A program made the position numbers and the translations under genes. A stretch of 64,000 nucleotides of DNA from Flavobacterium piscinae (GTDB taxonomy: Bacteria; Bacteroidota; Bacteroidia; Flavobacteriales; Flavobacteriaceae): assembly GCF_004122145.1 (NCBI RefSeq), contig NZ_SBKQ01000003.1, positions 124,001-188,000 on the forward strand, written 5' to 3'. Position 1 is the stretch's first letter; the number at the start of each line of letters is the position of its first letter. This document shows, piece by piece, positions 1-7,917 of the stretch. A model generated the notes under the pieces. That model did not search any database. It was not told the origin of the DNA and worked only from the letters and a program-made list of their open reading frames with translations.

Positions 1-4
1 TTTG

Positions 5-12
5 TATATTTG
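5..12 (+). promoter_or_regulatory. -7 promoter box for the HU gene
   Basis: TATATTTG is an exact match to the Bacteroidota -7 consensus TAnnTTTG. It is followed by CACTC, the same bases that follow the boxes of tRNA-Asn and atpD in this window. The start codon lies about 42 bases downstream, giving an A-rich leader. The -33 half lies before the window. Confidence 0.7.
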
Positions 13-53
13 CACTCTCAAAAATTTACACATAAAATTTAATACGCAAGAAA

Positions 54-347
54 ATGACGAAAGCAGATATCGTAGCGAAGATTTCAGAAAAATTAGGACT
101 TGAAAAAGGAGATGTTCAAGCAACAGTAGAGTCTTTTATGGAAGAAGTTAAAAACTCATTAGAAACCGGAGACAATGTTTACTTAAGAGGTTTTGGAAGT
201 TTTATTATCAAAACTAGAGCTGAAAAAACAGGAAGAAACATTTCTAAAAACACAACAATTAAAATTCCTGCTCACAACATTCCGGCATTCAAGCCTGCAA
301 AAGTATTTGTAGAAGGTGTGAAAACCAACACTGAAGTAGCAGTATAA
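54..347 (+). CDS. HU family DNA-binding protein
   Basis: Small basic nucleoid protein of the HU/IHF family, 97 residues, expected to bind and bend DNA as a dimer. The N-terminal helical body (MTKADIVAKISEKLG), the central strand GDNVYLRGFGSF and the DNA-binding arm followed by IPAFKPAKVF are all visible. The arm carries GRNISKN where many HUs read GRNPRTG. The last nine residues (VKTNTEVAV) extend the usual ~90-residue length. ATG 54 is preceded by an A-rich stretch and no Shine-Dalgarno site, normal for this phylum. A 30-codon gene follows after 30 bases and the pair ends at one hairpin, so they are probably co-transcribed. Confidence 0.95.
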   Translation: MTKADIVAKISEKLGLEKGDVQATVESFMEEVKNSLETGDNVYLRGFGSFIIKTRAEKTGRNISKNTTIKIPAHNIPAFKPAKVFVEGVKTNTEVAV

Positions 348-377
348 CTCATTTATTAATACCAAAAAGATCACACT

Positions 378-470
378 ATGCCAAGTGGAAAAAAGAGAAA
401 AAGACATAAGGTAGCGACGCACAAACGCAAGAAAAGAGCGAGAGCTAACCGTCACAAAAAGAAAAAGTAG
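378..470 (+). CDS. 30-residue Lys/Arg-rich protein, bS22/mS38-like (AURKAIP1/COX24 domain)
   Basis: ATG 378 to TAG 470 encodes 30 residues, more than half Lys or Arg, beginning MPSGKKRKRHKVATHKRK. The pattern K-x-R-K-R-H-K-x-x-x-H-K-R-K-K-R-x-R-x-N-R resembles the AURKAIP1/COX24 C-terminal domain found in mitochondrial ribosomal protein mS38 and in the tiny mycobacterial ribosomal protein bS22. Such a short, very basic protein behind HU and ahead of RNase G is best explained as a small-subunit ribosomal component near the decoding site. That role is inferred from sequence resemblance. The transcription terminator overlaps the last codons. Confidence 0.75.
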   Translation: MPSGKKRKRHKVATHKRKKRARANRHKKKK

Positions 471-488
471 TTCTAAACTACTTTTTTC
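462..488 (+). terminator. rho-independent terminator of the HU operon
   Basis: An 11-bp stem (AAAAAGTAGTT at 462-472 with AACTACTTTTT at 476-486, loop CTA) continues into T residues. It begins inside the last codons of the 30-residue gene. Confidence 0.75.
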
Positions 489-605
489 TTTTACAAAAAG
501 TTCTTTGAAATGAAACAGTAAAAAACAATAACTGTTTCACCGGGTACAAACTACCTGTTTAAAATATTGTTTAATCCATCTGTACAATTAAGTTGGTGGT
601 GAGTA

Positions 606-671
606 GTTTCAAGTTTCAAGTTTCAAGTTGGTTATACTAATTTTTAACTTCCAGCTTTAAACTTCCAGCTT
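606..671. repeat. short tandem repeats in the leader region of rng
   Basis: Three head-to-tail copies of GTTTCAA occupy 606-626, and two copies of AACTTCCAGCTT start at 646 and 660. An imperfect stem (GAAACAGT with ACTGTTTC) lies just upstream near 511-540. The 489-703 stretch holds no other coding signal. The arrays are too short for CRISPR; they look like slipped-strand leader repeats. Confidence 0.6.
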
Positions 672-703
672 CTGGCTAAAAGGTATAGATAAAAATTTAC
701 AAC

Positions 704-2248
704 GTGAATAAAGAGTTGATCATCAGGTCAGGTTCTGAAGCTGTAGATTTTGCCTTATTAAAAGATGGAAAACTAGTAGAATTACACAAAGAAGAAGAGC
801 AAAAGAGCGGTTTTCAAGTGGGTGATATTTTTATTGCCAAAATCAGAAAACCGGTTCCCGGTCTTAACGCGGCTTTTGTAAATTTAGGCTTTGAAAAAGA
901 TGCCTTTTTACATTATCACGATTTAGGACCCAACTTAGCTTCGATGTTGAAGTTCACAAAACTTGTAAGCACAGGTAAACAAAAAGATTTCTCCCTTAAA
1001 AACTTTCAGTTTGAAAAAGAAATCGACAAAGACGGTATCATCACCGATGTGTTGAGTGCCAATCAGTCGGTTTTAGTACAAATCGTTAAAGAACCTATTT
1101 CTACCAAAGGTCCAAGAATTAGCTCAGAGCTATCATTGGCCGGAAGATATATCGTTCTGGTTCCATTTTCAGATCGCGTTTCTGTTTCTCAAAAAATAGA
1201 ATCGAAAGAAGAAAAAGACCGTTTAAAGAAACTTGTACAATCGATCAAACCAAAAGGATTTGGTGTTATTGTTCGCACAGTAGCAGAAGGCAAAAAAATA
1301 GCCGAACTAGACCAAGACATGCAGAATTTACTCAGTAAATGGACTGCCATGTGTAAAAAATTACCAACGGCTCATCATCCGTCAAAAGTTTTAAGTGAAA
1401 TGAACAGAGCTTCATCCATCCTTAGAGACGTATTTAATGATTCCTTTACCGGAATTTACATCGACGATGAAGAGTTGTTTGAGCAAACCAAGGAATCAAT
1501 TGAAGAAATTGATCCCTCAAAAGTATCTATTGTCAAGTTATACCAATCGAAAGAATTGCCCATCTTTGAAAAATACCATATCGAAAGACAAATCAAAACG
1601 TCTTTTGGCAGAACGGTATCGATGAGCAAAGGAGCTTATTTAATTATTGAACACACCGAAGCTCTTCACGTTATTGATGTGAACAGCGGAAATCGTTCCA
1701 ATAAAGCTCAAAATCAAGAAGATACTGCCTTAGAAGTAAACCTAATTGCTGCAGCAGAAGTTGCCAGACAATTGCGTTTGCGAGATATGGGCGGAATTAT
1801 TGTAGTCGATTTTATCGATATGCAAAATCCCGAAAACCGAAAAGTGCTTTTTGATTTCTTGCGAGAGGAAATGAGCGATGACAAAGCCAAACACAAAATC
1901 TTACCGCCAAGTAAGTTTGGATTAATCCAAATTACACGACAACGCGTAAGACCGGAAGTTAACATTAAAACAAGAGAAGAAGATCCAAACAAAGGAACTG
2001 GAGAAATAGATGCTCCCATTCAAGTAATTGATAAAATCTCTCTCGATGTTGAACGACTAAAAGACCACAAAAAATTGGTGCTAAATGCCCATCCCTTTGT
2101 GGCAGCCTACCTAACCAAAGGTTTTCCATCATTACGTTCAAAATGGTTTTTTGAACATAAAAAATGGGTGAAAATTATACCTCGTGATGCTTACACGTTT
2201 TTACAATATCATTTTTTTGACAAAGATGGTAATGAAATCAAAGATTAA
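704..2248 (+). CDS. rng: ribonuclease G (RNase E/G family)
   Basis: Endoribonuclease of the RNase E/G family, acting in rRNA maturation and mRNA decay; 514 residues, start codon GTG 704. An S1-like RNA-binding domain (VGDIFIAKIRKPVPGLNAAF, about residues 39-58) has an inserted segment. The catalytic magnesium ligands are visible as D325 in HVIDVNSGN and D369 in VVDFIDM. The zinc-link CPxC motif that joins protomers in E. coli RNase E/G is absent: the matching stretch after ITRQRVRPEVN contains no cysteine, and the whole protein has only one Cys, elsewhere. There is no long C-terminal degradosome scaffold, so RNase G rather than RNase E. It ends at a clear terminator. Confidence 0.93.
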   Translation: MNKELIIRSGSEAVDFALLKDGKLVELHKEEEQKSGFQVGDIFIAKIRKPVPGLNAAFVNLGFEKDAFLHYHDLGPNLASMLKFTKLVSTGKQKDFSLKNFQFEKEIDKDGIITDVLSANQSVLVQIVKEPISTKGPRISSELSLAGRYIVLVPFSDRVSVSQKIESKEEKDRLKKLVQSIKPKGFGVIVRTVAEGKKIAELDQDMQNLLSKWTAMCKKLPTAHHPSKVLSEMNRASSILRDVFNDSFTGIYIDDEELFEQTKESIEEIDPSKVSIVKLYQSKELPIFEKYHIERQIKTSFGRTVSMSKGAYLIIEHTEALHVIDVNSGNRSNKAQNQEDTALEVNLIAAAEVARQLRLRDMGGIIVVDFIDMQNPENRKVLFDFLREEMSDDKAKHKILPPSKFGLIQITRQRVRPEVNIKTREEDPNKGTGEIDAPIQVIDKISLDVERLKDHKKLVLNAHPFVAAYLTKGFPSLRSKWFFEHKKWVKIIPRDAYTFLQYHFFDKDGNEIKD

Positions 2249-2252
2249 AAAT

Positions 2253-2286
2253 AAACGTCTGCCTTTTTGGTGGGCGTTTTTTTTTG
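2253..2286 (+). terminator. terminator after rng
   Basis: An 11-bp stem with some G-U pairs (AAACGTCTGCC with GGTGGGCGTTT, loop TTTTT) is followed by a T run, starting five bases after the rng stop. Confidence 0.85.
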
Positions 2287-2337
2287 GTTTTTAACTAATT
2301 TGTTCATTTGATTTGCCACGCATTACTCTAATTCCGC

Positions 2338-2345
2338 TAATTTTG
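2338..2345 (+). promoter_or_regulatory. -7 promoter box for the 2369 gene
   Basis: TAATTTTG matches TAnnTTTG exactly; a candidate -33 TTTG lies at 2312-2315, 22 bases upstream. The start codon is 24 bases downstream. Confidence 0.55.
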
Positions 2346-2368
2346 AAAATTACTTTTTACTTCTTTTG

Positions 2369-3325
2369 ATGAAATTTCAATTTATTATTACTATTTTATG
2401 TTGGATACTTTTCCATACTTCAACCTCAGCTCAATCGGGCTGCAAAGACGTTTTTGCTAAAAATTACGATGGCAATGCCACTGAAAATGATGGCAGTTGT
2501 CGCTATAAAAAACTAAAAATAAAAGAATTTAAATCCATAATTTTAAGCGATTCTTTAAATGAAGTTTCCGGATTGATGGAATGGGAAAATCATCTTTACA
2601 CCCATAACGATGACACCGATTTGTATCTTTATCAATTAAATAAAGAAGGAAACATTACAAGAAGCATTAAGCTAGAGGGAATAAAAAACAAGGATTGTGA
2701 GGAAATTTCACAAGATGATACTCATATATATTTAGGTGATTTTGGTAATAATTCCAAAGGTAACCGAACTGATTTATCCATTTACAAAATCGCAAAAGAA
2801 TCTCTTTTTGACCATCCCAAAATTGAAAAAATTACCTTTTCTTATCCTGAACAAACTGACTTTTCCAAGCAAAAAAGCAATACAACCAACTTTGATTGTG
2901 AAGCGTTTATTGCAACCGAAAATGAATTAATTTTGTTTACCAAACAATGGTCAACTAAACAAACAGCCGTTTATCGTTTACCTAAAGAACCCGGAAATCA
3001 TAAAGCAGAATACATTACCAGTTTACAAGTTAATGGTTTGATAACTGGAGCCAATTATTTAGCATCTAAAAACCTAATCTCACTTTGTGGTTATTCAAAA
3101 AAATTAAAACCATTTATATATCTCATTTCCGATTGGAATGAGTTAAATTTTGAAAAAACGAATCAACGTAAAATTAAACTTCAACTGCCATTTCACCAAA
3201 TTGAAGGGATTAGTACAACCAACGGTCTAGATTATTTTCTTATAAACGAAGGATTTACAAAAAAATTGATTGGAACAATTCAACAACAGTTGCATTTTTT
3301 TTCATTGGATGTTAGTCCAAAATAA
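2369..3325 (+). CDS. exported protein of unknown function with Cys-rich N-terminal motif
   Basis: 318 residues from ATG 2369 (an in-frame TTG three bases upstream is an alternative). A Sec signal peptide (MKFQFIITILCWILF, cut after TSAQ) is followed directly by CKDVFAKNYDGNATENDGSC, the two-cysteine motif with NY and DGSC seen at the start of many secreted Bacteroidota proteins. The remaining ~270 residues have alternating strands with GLMEWENHLYTHNDD and YLGDFGNN segments, suggestive of a beta-propeller, but I do not recognise a family. No T9SS sorting domain is visible. It has its own promoter and stands alone between rng and pbpC. Confidence 0.8.
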   Translation: MKFQFIITILCWILFHTSTSAQSGCKDVFAKNYDGNATENDGSCRYKKLKIKEFKSIILSDSLNEVSGLMEWENHLYTHNDDTDLYLYQLNKEGNITRSIKLEGIKNKDCEEISQDDTHIYLGDFGNNSKGNRTDLSIYKIAKESLFDHPKIEKITFSYPEQTDFSKQKSNTTNFDCEAFIATENELILFTKQWSTKQTAVYRLPKEPGNHKAEYITSLQVNGLITGANYLASKNLISLCGYSKKLKPFIYLISDWNELNFEKTNQRKIKLQLPFHQIEGISTTNGLDYFLINEGFTKKLIGTIQQQLHFFSLDVSPK

Positions 3326-3459
3326 TTTAAAAATTTGCACATCATTACTAAAAATAGGAGTGAAAATTCCTGAAAAATTTCTATCTTTATAATTAATCTT
3401 ATTTATATTCTTTGATTATTAAGGATTTATTTCTTGATAAAATTTTTAAAAGACTGCTA

Positions 3460-3603
3460 ATGACCGTAAGACAACACCGAAAAAACTGTATTTATGTCGC
3501 TTCTTTGTTATATGATTTAGACATCTATTCAGAAGAATTTTATGATTATTTAGTATTGCCGAAATGCGTAGTTAAATTAGACATTTTACATGCGAAAAGA
3601 TAG
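3460..3603 (+). CDS. hypothetical 47-residue protein
   Basis: ATG 3460 opens 47 codons beginning MTVRQHRKNCIYVASLLYDL. A TTG at 3412 would extend it to 63 residues. I recognise no family. It ends 12 bases before the convergent pbpC stop codon. Codon composition resembles the surrounding AT-rich DNA, so it may be a chance frame. Confidence 0.3.
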   Translation: MTVRQHRKNCIYVASLLYDLDIYSEEFYDYLVLPKCVVKLDILHAKR

Positions 3604-3615
3604 TGATTTGGATTT

Positions 3616-5985
3616 TTAATCCTCCCTCACCAACTCCACTTTCCGCTTAATCTCTCCCCCATTTTCATCTACCACCGTTATGTAATGAATGCCGGATGTC
3701 GCTTTCAATGGCATATCGTGAAAGTTTTGCGTGATTCCTAAATACGTATTGTTCACATACCAATACAATTTTATATTGGGTTGCGAATGGGCCACTTTTA
3801 AAATGACCGGTTGTACTTCGCTGTCAAAGTTTTTGGTCAAATAAATTTTACTGTTCGTTTTTGGATAAATAAAATCCATAAAAGGGGTTTGATTGTCATC
3901 ACAATCCGAACGAAAAGGCGGCAAAACCCAATAATCCATGTTTTTGCTTTTATAATACCATTCCATCACCGGAGGCAACACAAACCAGGTTTTGGTAACC
4001 ATTTCATCCACATTTTCACAACTGCTGTTCACCCGAAATTGTTCTGTTTTATCCAAATGAACAATTTTGTGATACGAACATTGAACAGTCTGTTTGGCCG
4101 TTACCGGAATCCATTGCATGCTTTTTGGACAATTTTCACTGGCTAAATAACCGCTTTTAGCACATACTTCGGCTTGTTGCATATTGTTCAATGGCTTTTC
4201 AAACCAATTACTTCTAGGCAATAAATTAAACACGTCAAACAAAATAGGAGCCGCATGACTGACACCGGTAAGCAACGGACGACCTTCTCCTGTGGCGTTA
4301 CCAACCCAAATTCCAACGACATATTTCTTGCTTGTTCCCACTGCCCACGCATCGCGGTTCCCAAAACTCGTTCCGGTTTTCCAAGCAATGGGTAAGGAAG
4401 AATCGTAAAAACGCCACGCTTCATCGCCTTCGGGTCGGTTGACTTCCTTCATCGCTTCGTAGGTTAGGTAAATTGAACCGGCTCCTACGATATTTTTTTG
4501 ATACGATAATTTTCCAAAATCAATTTTTTGAGTCGCATCATAATTCAACTCCGAAAACTCGTTTTTGCGGTATTGAAACTTATTTTTCTGATAGTGATTC
4601 AATGTTCCGGTGAGTCCGGCATAGGTTTTACACAAATCCCACAAATTGCTTTCGGCTCCTCCTAAAATGAGCGACAATCCATAATGATTCGGATGTCGTT
4701 TCATCGTTGAAAAACCATATTGTTGTAATTGGTCATAAAAGCGATAGACCCCAAAATCCTGCAACATCAATACTGACGGAATATTTAGCGAACGTGACAA
4801 AGCCCGTCGTGCCGGAACCGCTCCATCATAAGTCAAATTAAAATTCTGCGGAGTGTAGCCTGAAATTTGGGTTGGAATATCAGGAACTAAGGTGTTGGGT
4901 AACAATTCGCCATCGTCTAACATTCCGGCAAAAAGCAACGGTTTCAAAATACTTCCCGTACTACGCGGAGCCGAAATAATATCGACATCTTTTTGGTGGT
5001 TTTTATCCGTGGGAGCGTTACCCACATAACCCACAATGTTTCGAGTTTCCACATCCACCACCAAAATGGCCAAATTATAGACTTCATTTTGTTTGTACTG
5101 GTAATAATAATTTTGAGCAATTTGATTCAAGCGTTCTTGCAAAGCAAAATCAATCGTGGTTTTTATTTTTTGTCCTTCTTGATTTTTGGCCGTGCGTTGC
5201 AATAAATGTGGAGCCATTTGCGGTAAATCATAAGGTTTTTGAGGTAAGGGTTCTTGCAACGCCATTTCGTATGAAAGTTGGTCTATTACCTTATTCTCAT
5301 ACAATTTTTGCAACAACCGATTGCGTTTTTCGAGTAATCGTTGTTGGTTTTTTCCGGGATAAATTAAGCTTGGAGCATTCGGTAAAACCGCCAATGTAGC
5401 CGTTTCTGCCCACGATAACTGATGCGATTGCACACCAAAATACCGCCACGAAGCCATTTCTAATCCCACCACATTGCTACCAAACGGAGCGTGAGCGGAA
5501 TACAATTTTAGGATATTTTTTTTTGAATGACGAAGTTCCAAACGCGTAGCCAAAACCACTTCAATGACTTTTTCAAAATACGTTCTGTTTTGTCCTTTTC
5601 GGGAAAGGCGAATAACTTGTTGGGTTAAGGTACTTCCGCCTCGAACTACTCTGTTGGCTTTGCGGTTTTGCCGAAAGGCATTCCACATTGAAATCGGGTT
5701 AAAACCCGGATGATAATAAAAATGTTGATCTTCAAAAGCAATGATACAATGTTGAAACTTCTCCGGCACACTATCCGAAGCCGGAAACCGCCATTGCCCA
5801 TCACGAGCGATTTTGGCTCCTAATAAATTACCTTCTTTGCTTTCAATCACGGTGGAATACGGTTCGTTAAAAAGCGTTCGTGGCAAACAAAAGTAATAAC
5901 CAACCAACAATAGCAAAATCAAAATGGATTTGATTTTGTCTTGAAGGATTTTGGTTTTTGTTTTATGGAGGAAGGGTTTAAGCAC
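3616..5985 (-). CDS. pbpC: penicillin-binding protein 1C (bifunctional transglycosylase/transpeptidase)
   Basis: Peptidoglycan synthase anchored in the inner membrane, 789 residues, GTG start at 5985. A membrane anchor (about residues 19-35) precedes a GT51 glycosyltransferase domain with catalytic Glu85 in EDQHFYYHPG and the RGGSTLTQQ motif at 115-123. The transpeptidase domain has SxxK at S345-K348, SLN at 399-401 and KTGTS at 536-540. A C-terminal region with paired cysteines and Ig-like strands fits the PBP1C-specific C-terminal domain. In many bacteria pbpC is adjacent to an alpha-2-macroglobulin gene; here that gene lies on the same strand about 1.9 kb upstream, with small lipoprotein genes between. 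Confidence 0.93.
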   Translation of the reverse strand: MLKPFLHKTKTKILQDKIKSILILLLLVGYYFCLPRTLFNEPYSTVIESKEGNLLGAKIARDGQWRFPASDSVPEKFQHCIIAFEDQHFYYHPGFNPISMWNAFRQNRKANRVVRGGSTLTQQVIRLSRKGQNRTYFEKVIEVVLATRLELRHSKKNILKLYSAHAPFGSNVVGLEMASWRYFGVQSHQLSWAETATLAVLPNAPSLIYPGKNQQRLLEKRNRLLQKLYENKVIDQLSYEMALQEPLPQKPYDLPQMAPHLLQRTAKNQEGQKIKTTIDFALQERLNQIAQNYYYQYKQNEVYNLAILVVDVETRNIVGYVGNAPTDKNHQKDVDIISAPRSTGSILKPLLFAGMLDDGELLPNTLVPDIPTQISGYTPQNFNLTYDGAVPARRALSRSLNIPSVLMLQDFGVYRFYDQLQQYGFSTMKRHPNHYGLSLILGGAESNLWDLCKTYAGLTGTLNHYQKNKFQYRKNEFSELNYDATQKIDFGKLSYQKNIVGAGSIYLTYEAMKEVNRPEGDEAWRFYDSSLPIAWKTGTSFGNRDAWAVGTSKKYVVGIWVGNATGEGRPLLTGVSHAAPILFDVFNLLPRSNWFEKPLNNMQQAEVCAKSGYLASENCPKSMQWIPVTAKQTVQCSYHKIVHLDKTEQFRVNSSCENVDEMVTKTWFVLPPVMEWYYKSKNMDYWVLPPFRSDCDDNQTPFMDFIYPKTNSKIYLTKNFDSEVQPVILKVAHSQPNIKLYWYVNNTYLGITQNFHDMPLKATSGIHYITVVDENGGEIKRKVELVRED

Positions 5986-6022
5986 GATGCGAAAGTGTAG
6001 CTTTTTATAATTCTAAGATGTT

Positions 6023-6256
6023 TTACTTATTTGTTTCTTCCATTGGCGGCGGGGGCGGGGGTGGCGAATCATATGGTGAAAAATCACCTTTTAAATCATC
6101 ATAATTCTCCGAAAAATCTGTTCTTATGTGAAATGGAATTTCTTCTGAAAGTAATTCTAATTCTTCTTTTGACAAATCGCAAACTAGCTTTCCAAACTTT
6201 CTATATGCTTGTTTATTTAAAAATCCGGCATATCCTTTTAGCGTTTCCAAAATCAA
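6023..6256 (-). pseudogene. stop-separated 3' portion of the lipoprotein gene at 6260
   Basis: 77 codons in the same frame as the preceding lipoprotein gene, separated from it only by TAA (6262-6260) and one codon. Its only upstream start candidate is TTG 6256. The text (LETLKGYAGFLNKQAYRKFG) reads as a natural continuation of ...FFWDKKVNKSLL, suggesting one ancestral ~243-residue protein cut by a nonsense change. It ends in a run of seven prolines before MEETNK, encoded opposite a G-rich tract. Alternatives: a separately translated small protein, or a base-call error at the TAA. Confidence 0.5.
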
Positions 6257-6259
6257 TTC

Positions 6260-6757
6260 TTATAAAAGACTTTTATTAACTTTCTTATCCCAAAAAAAGG
6301 TAATAATTATATATTGAAAATTATCTTCTCCTCTTTCAAAATAAAAATCTTCGATACTTTGACCAACTTGATTTAATCTTTTGTTTTCTTCTTCAATAAA
6401 AATAGAATTATTTTCAGACAAATAAATATGAAAAAAATTTCTAATTGAAAAAAAAGGAGGGTTTTCAACAAATGTGTAATTACAGGAATGAAAAGCCAAT
6501 GGGATTTTAACATCTTCTGATAATTCTAAATTTAGAATAATATCAGCATAACCCGAGTCTGAATTTCTAAACAAACTATCCAACTTAGTTTTATAATCGT
6601 CTCTGAAATCTACTAATGAAAAATTGGTTTTTGGTAACGAATCAAATGTTTTGAATATTTGGAGTTCGTTTTCGCAAAATAGTGGTGGTTCAATTTCTTT
6701 TTTTTGACAGGAAATTGAAAGGAAAAGTACAACGAATATAATTTTGAAATTTTTCAT
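6260..6757 (-). CDS. hypothetical lipoprotein, probably truncated by an in-frame stop
   Basis: 165 residues beginning MKNFKIIFVVLFLSISCQKK: a lipoprotein signal peptide with lipobox LSISC (lipidated Cys17), so membrane anchored and periplasm- or surface-facing. I recognise no domain in the body. Translation ends at TAA 6260-6262, but the same frame stays open for another 77 codons, so the product may lack its natural C-terminal third. The gene sits in the AT-rich block between pbpC and the alpha-2-macroglobulin gene. Confidence 0.7.
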   Translation of the reverse strand: MKNFKIIFVVLFLSISCQKKEIEPPLFCENELQIFKTFDSLPKTNFSLVDFRDDYKTKLDSLFRNSDSGYADIILNLELSEDVKIPLAFHSCNYTFVENPPFFSIRNFFHIYLSENNSIFIEEENKRLNQVGQSIEDFYFERGEDNFQYIIITFFWDKKVNKSLL

Positions 6758-6815
6758 TTTATTTCTTTAAAGACTTATTATAAGAAAAGAAGAATCTGAT
6801 GAGTTATGATAAAAA

Positions 6816-7676
6816 CTAATTATAATTAACTTTCATTCTAAAATTTAATTGTTCCGTAAATTTTAAATATTCTATCATTGACGAATGATTTGATTCATTC
6901 TGAAAATATTTTATCTTCTCCCTTACATAATCACTTTCTGTATTAAAAGTATGTAAGAGTCCTGATTGTGGAATCTTATTTTCTTTAATAAAATTCATAA
7001 ATAAACTATCTTCAATATACAAGTAATCTTTTACCGTATAAAAATCTTCGAATGATTCACTATGTGTAATTAGCTCCACTTTATAAATTTCACACAATAA
7101 AGTCCAACAATAAGTTTTTAATAAATCATTAATTTCAATTTCTGTACCTAAATATAGATATAATTTTGGCTTACTATATCGTCCATAATTAAGAAATTCT
7201 GGAATTGAGCTTAAATCAGATATCTTATCATTCAATATCACTTTCGCTTCAGAGTTGTTCTTAATTAAGTGAATAATCATAGAATTAGAGTGAGGTTTAA
7301 ATCTGCTTTTTGATTGAAATCCAGTTAATTCATATGGCTCGGTTTTTGAAAGATTATCTTCATTGGTTCTAATAAATTTCATTTTGGCAAACTCTATAAT
7401 ACTGTCTGATATTATTGAAATGGGATACTTCTTTTCAATTCCATTTTTAAAATTTAATAAGATCGTATCATTTTTTTTCTTGTAGATAGCAATCTGTTTA
7501 AAGTTATGACTGCTTTGAATTATTAATGTATCTTTTTTAAAATATAATACATCAGGATAAATTGAGCTGTCTTTTACTTCATCAAAATGTATAGTCCAAT
7601 AACCTTGTTCGTCTTGTTTACTTTCACAAGAAAAAATAATCAAACCTAAAATAACTATTGAAAATATTCTTTTCAT
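6816..7676 (-). CDS. hypothetical lipoprotein
   Basis: 286 residues with a short lipoprotein signal (MKRIFSIVILGLIIFSC, lipidated Cys17). The N-terminal half contains strand-rich text (GYWTIHFDEVKDSSIYPDV), and the C-terminal half is helical and charged. No family recognised. It precedes the truncated lipoprotein gene by 58 bases on the same strand, and both are markedly richer in A+T than pbpC and the alpha-2-macroglobulin gene that flank them, which fits later insertion into an older pair. Confidence 0.75.
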   Translation of the reverse strand: MKRIFSIVILGLIIFSCESKQDEQGYWTIHFDEVKDSSIYPDVLYFKKDTLIIQSSHNFKQIAIYKKKNDTILLNFKNGIEKKYPISIISDSIIEFAKMKFIRTNEDNLSKTEPYELTGFQSKSRFKPHSNSMIIHLIKNNSEAKVILNDKISDLSSIPEFLNYGRYSKPKLYLYLGTEIEINDLLKTYCWTLLCEIYKVELITHSESFEDFYTVKDYLYIEDSLFMNFIKENKIPQSGLLHTFNTESDYVREKIKYFQNESNHSSMIEYLKFTEQLNFRMKVNYN

Positions 7677-7755
7677 ATTAATACCTTATTTTAGAATTAC
7701 AAACATTTAGCATAAAACAACTAAAATCTAAATTTATTAAGCATTTCATCTTTAA

Positions 7756-7911
7756 GCACCAACCCCCTAGCCCCGATTGCAATGGAAGCCTTGTGCAGTC
7801 AAAGCTGATTTTTTCTTGCTGACCCAAAGCGACCGGCGGAAGCTCTTGGGGCGGCTTAGAAAAAACAGCTTTAACAAACAAGCTTGGAATGGAAAGCGGG
7901 ATTGGCTTCTA
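7756..7911 (+). repeat. structured intergenic element, copy 1 of 3
   Basis: One of three related ~145-base elements in the window. Shared boxes: GCCCCGAT at 7770, GCGACC at 7829 and a GGAATGGAAAGCGGG box near 7886. The predicted fold has an outer stem AAAGCTG (7801-7807) with CAGCTTT (7866-7872), an unpaired A at 7808, TTTTTTC (7809-7815) with GAAAAAA (7859-7865), and an inner stem CCCAA (7823-7827) with TTGGG (7846-7850). It ends six bases from the alpha-2-macroglobulin stop codon. Frames crossing it are not genes. Confidence 0.75.
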
Positions 7912-7917
7912 ATAAAA

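Noticed and set aside
183-455. Minus-strand frame of 90 codons over HU and the 30-residue gene
   Set aside because: Antisense shadow of two well-supported genes.
606-671. Short repeats considered as CRISPR
   Set aside because: Units of 7 and 12 bases with no spacers; no cas genes in the window.
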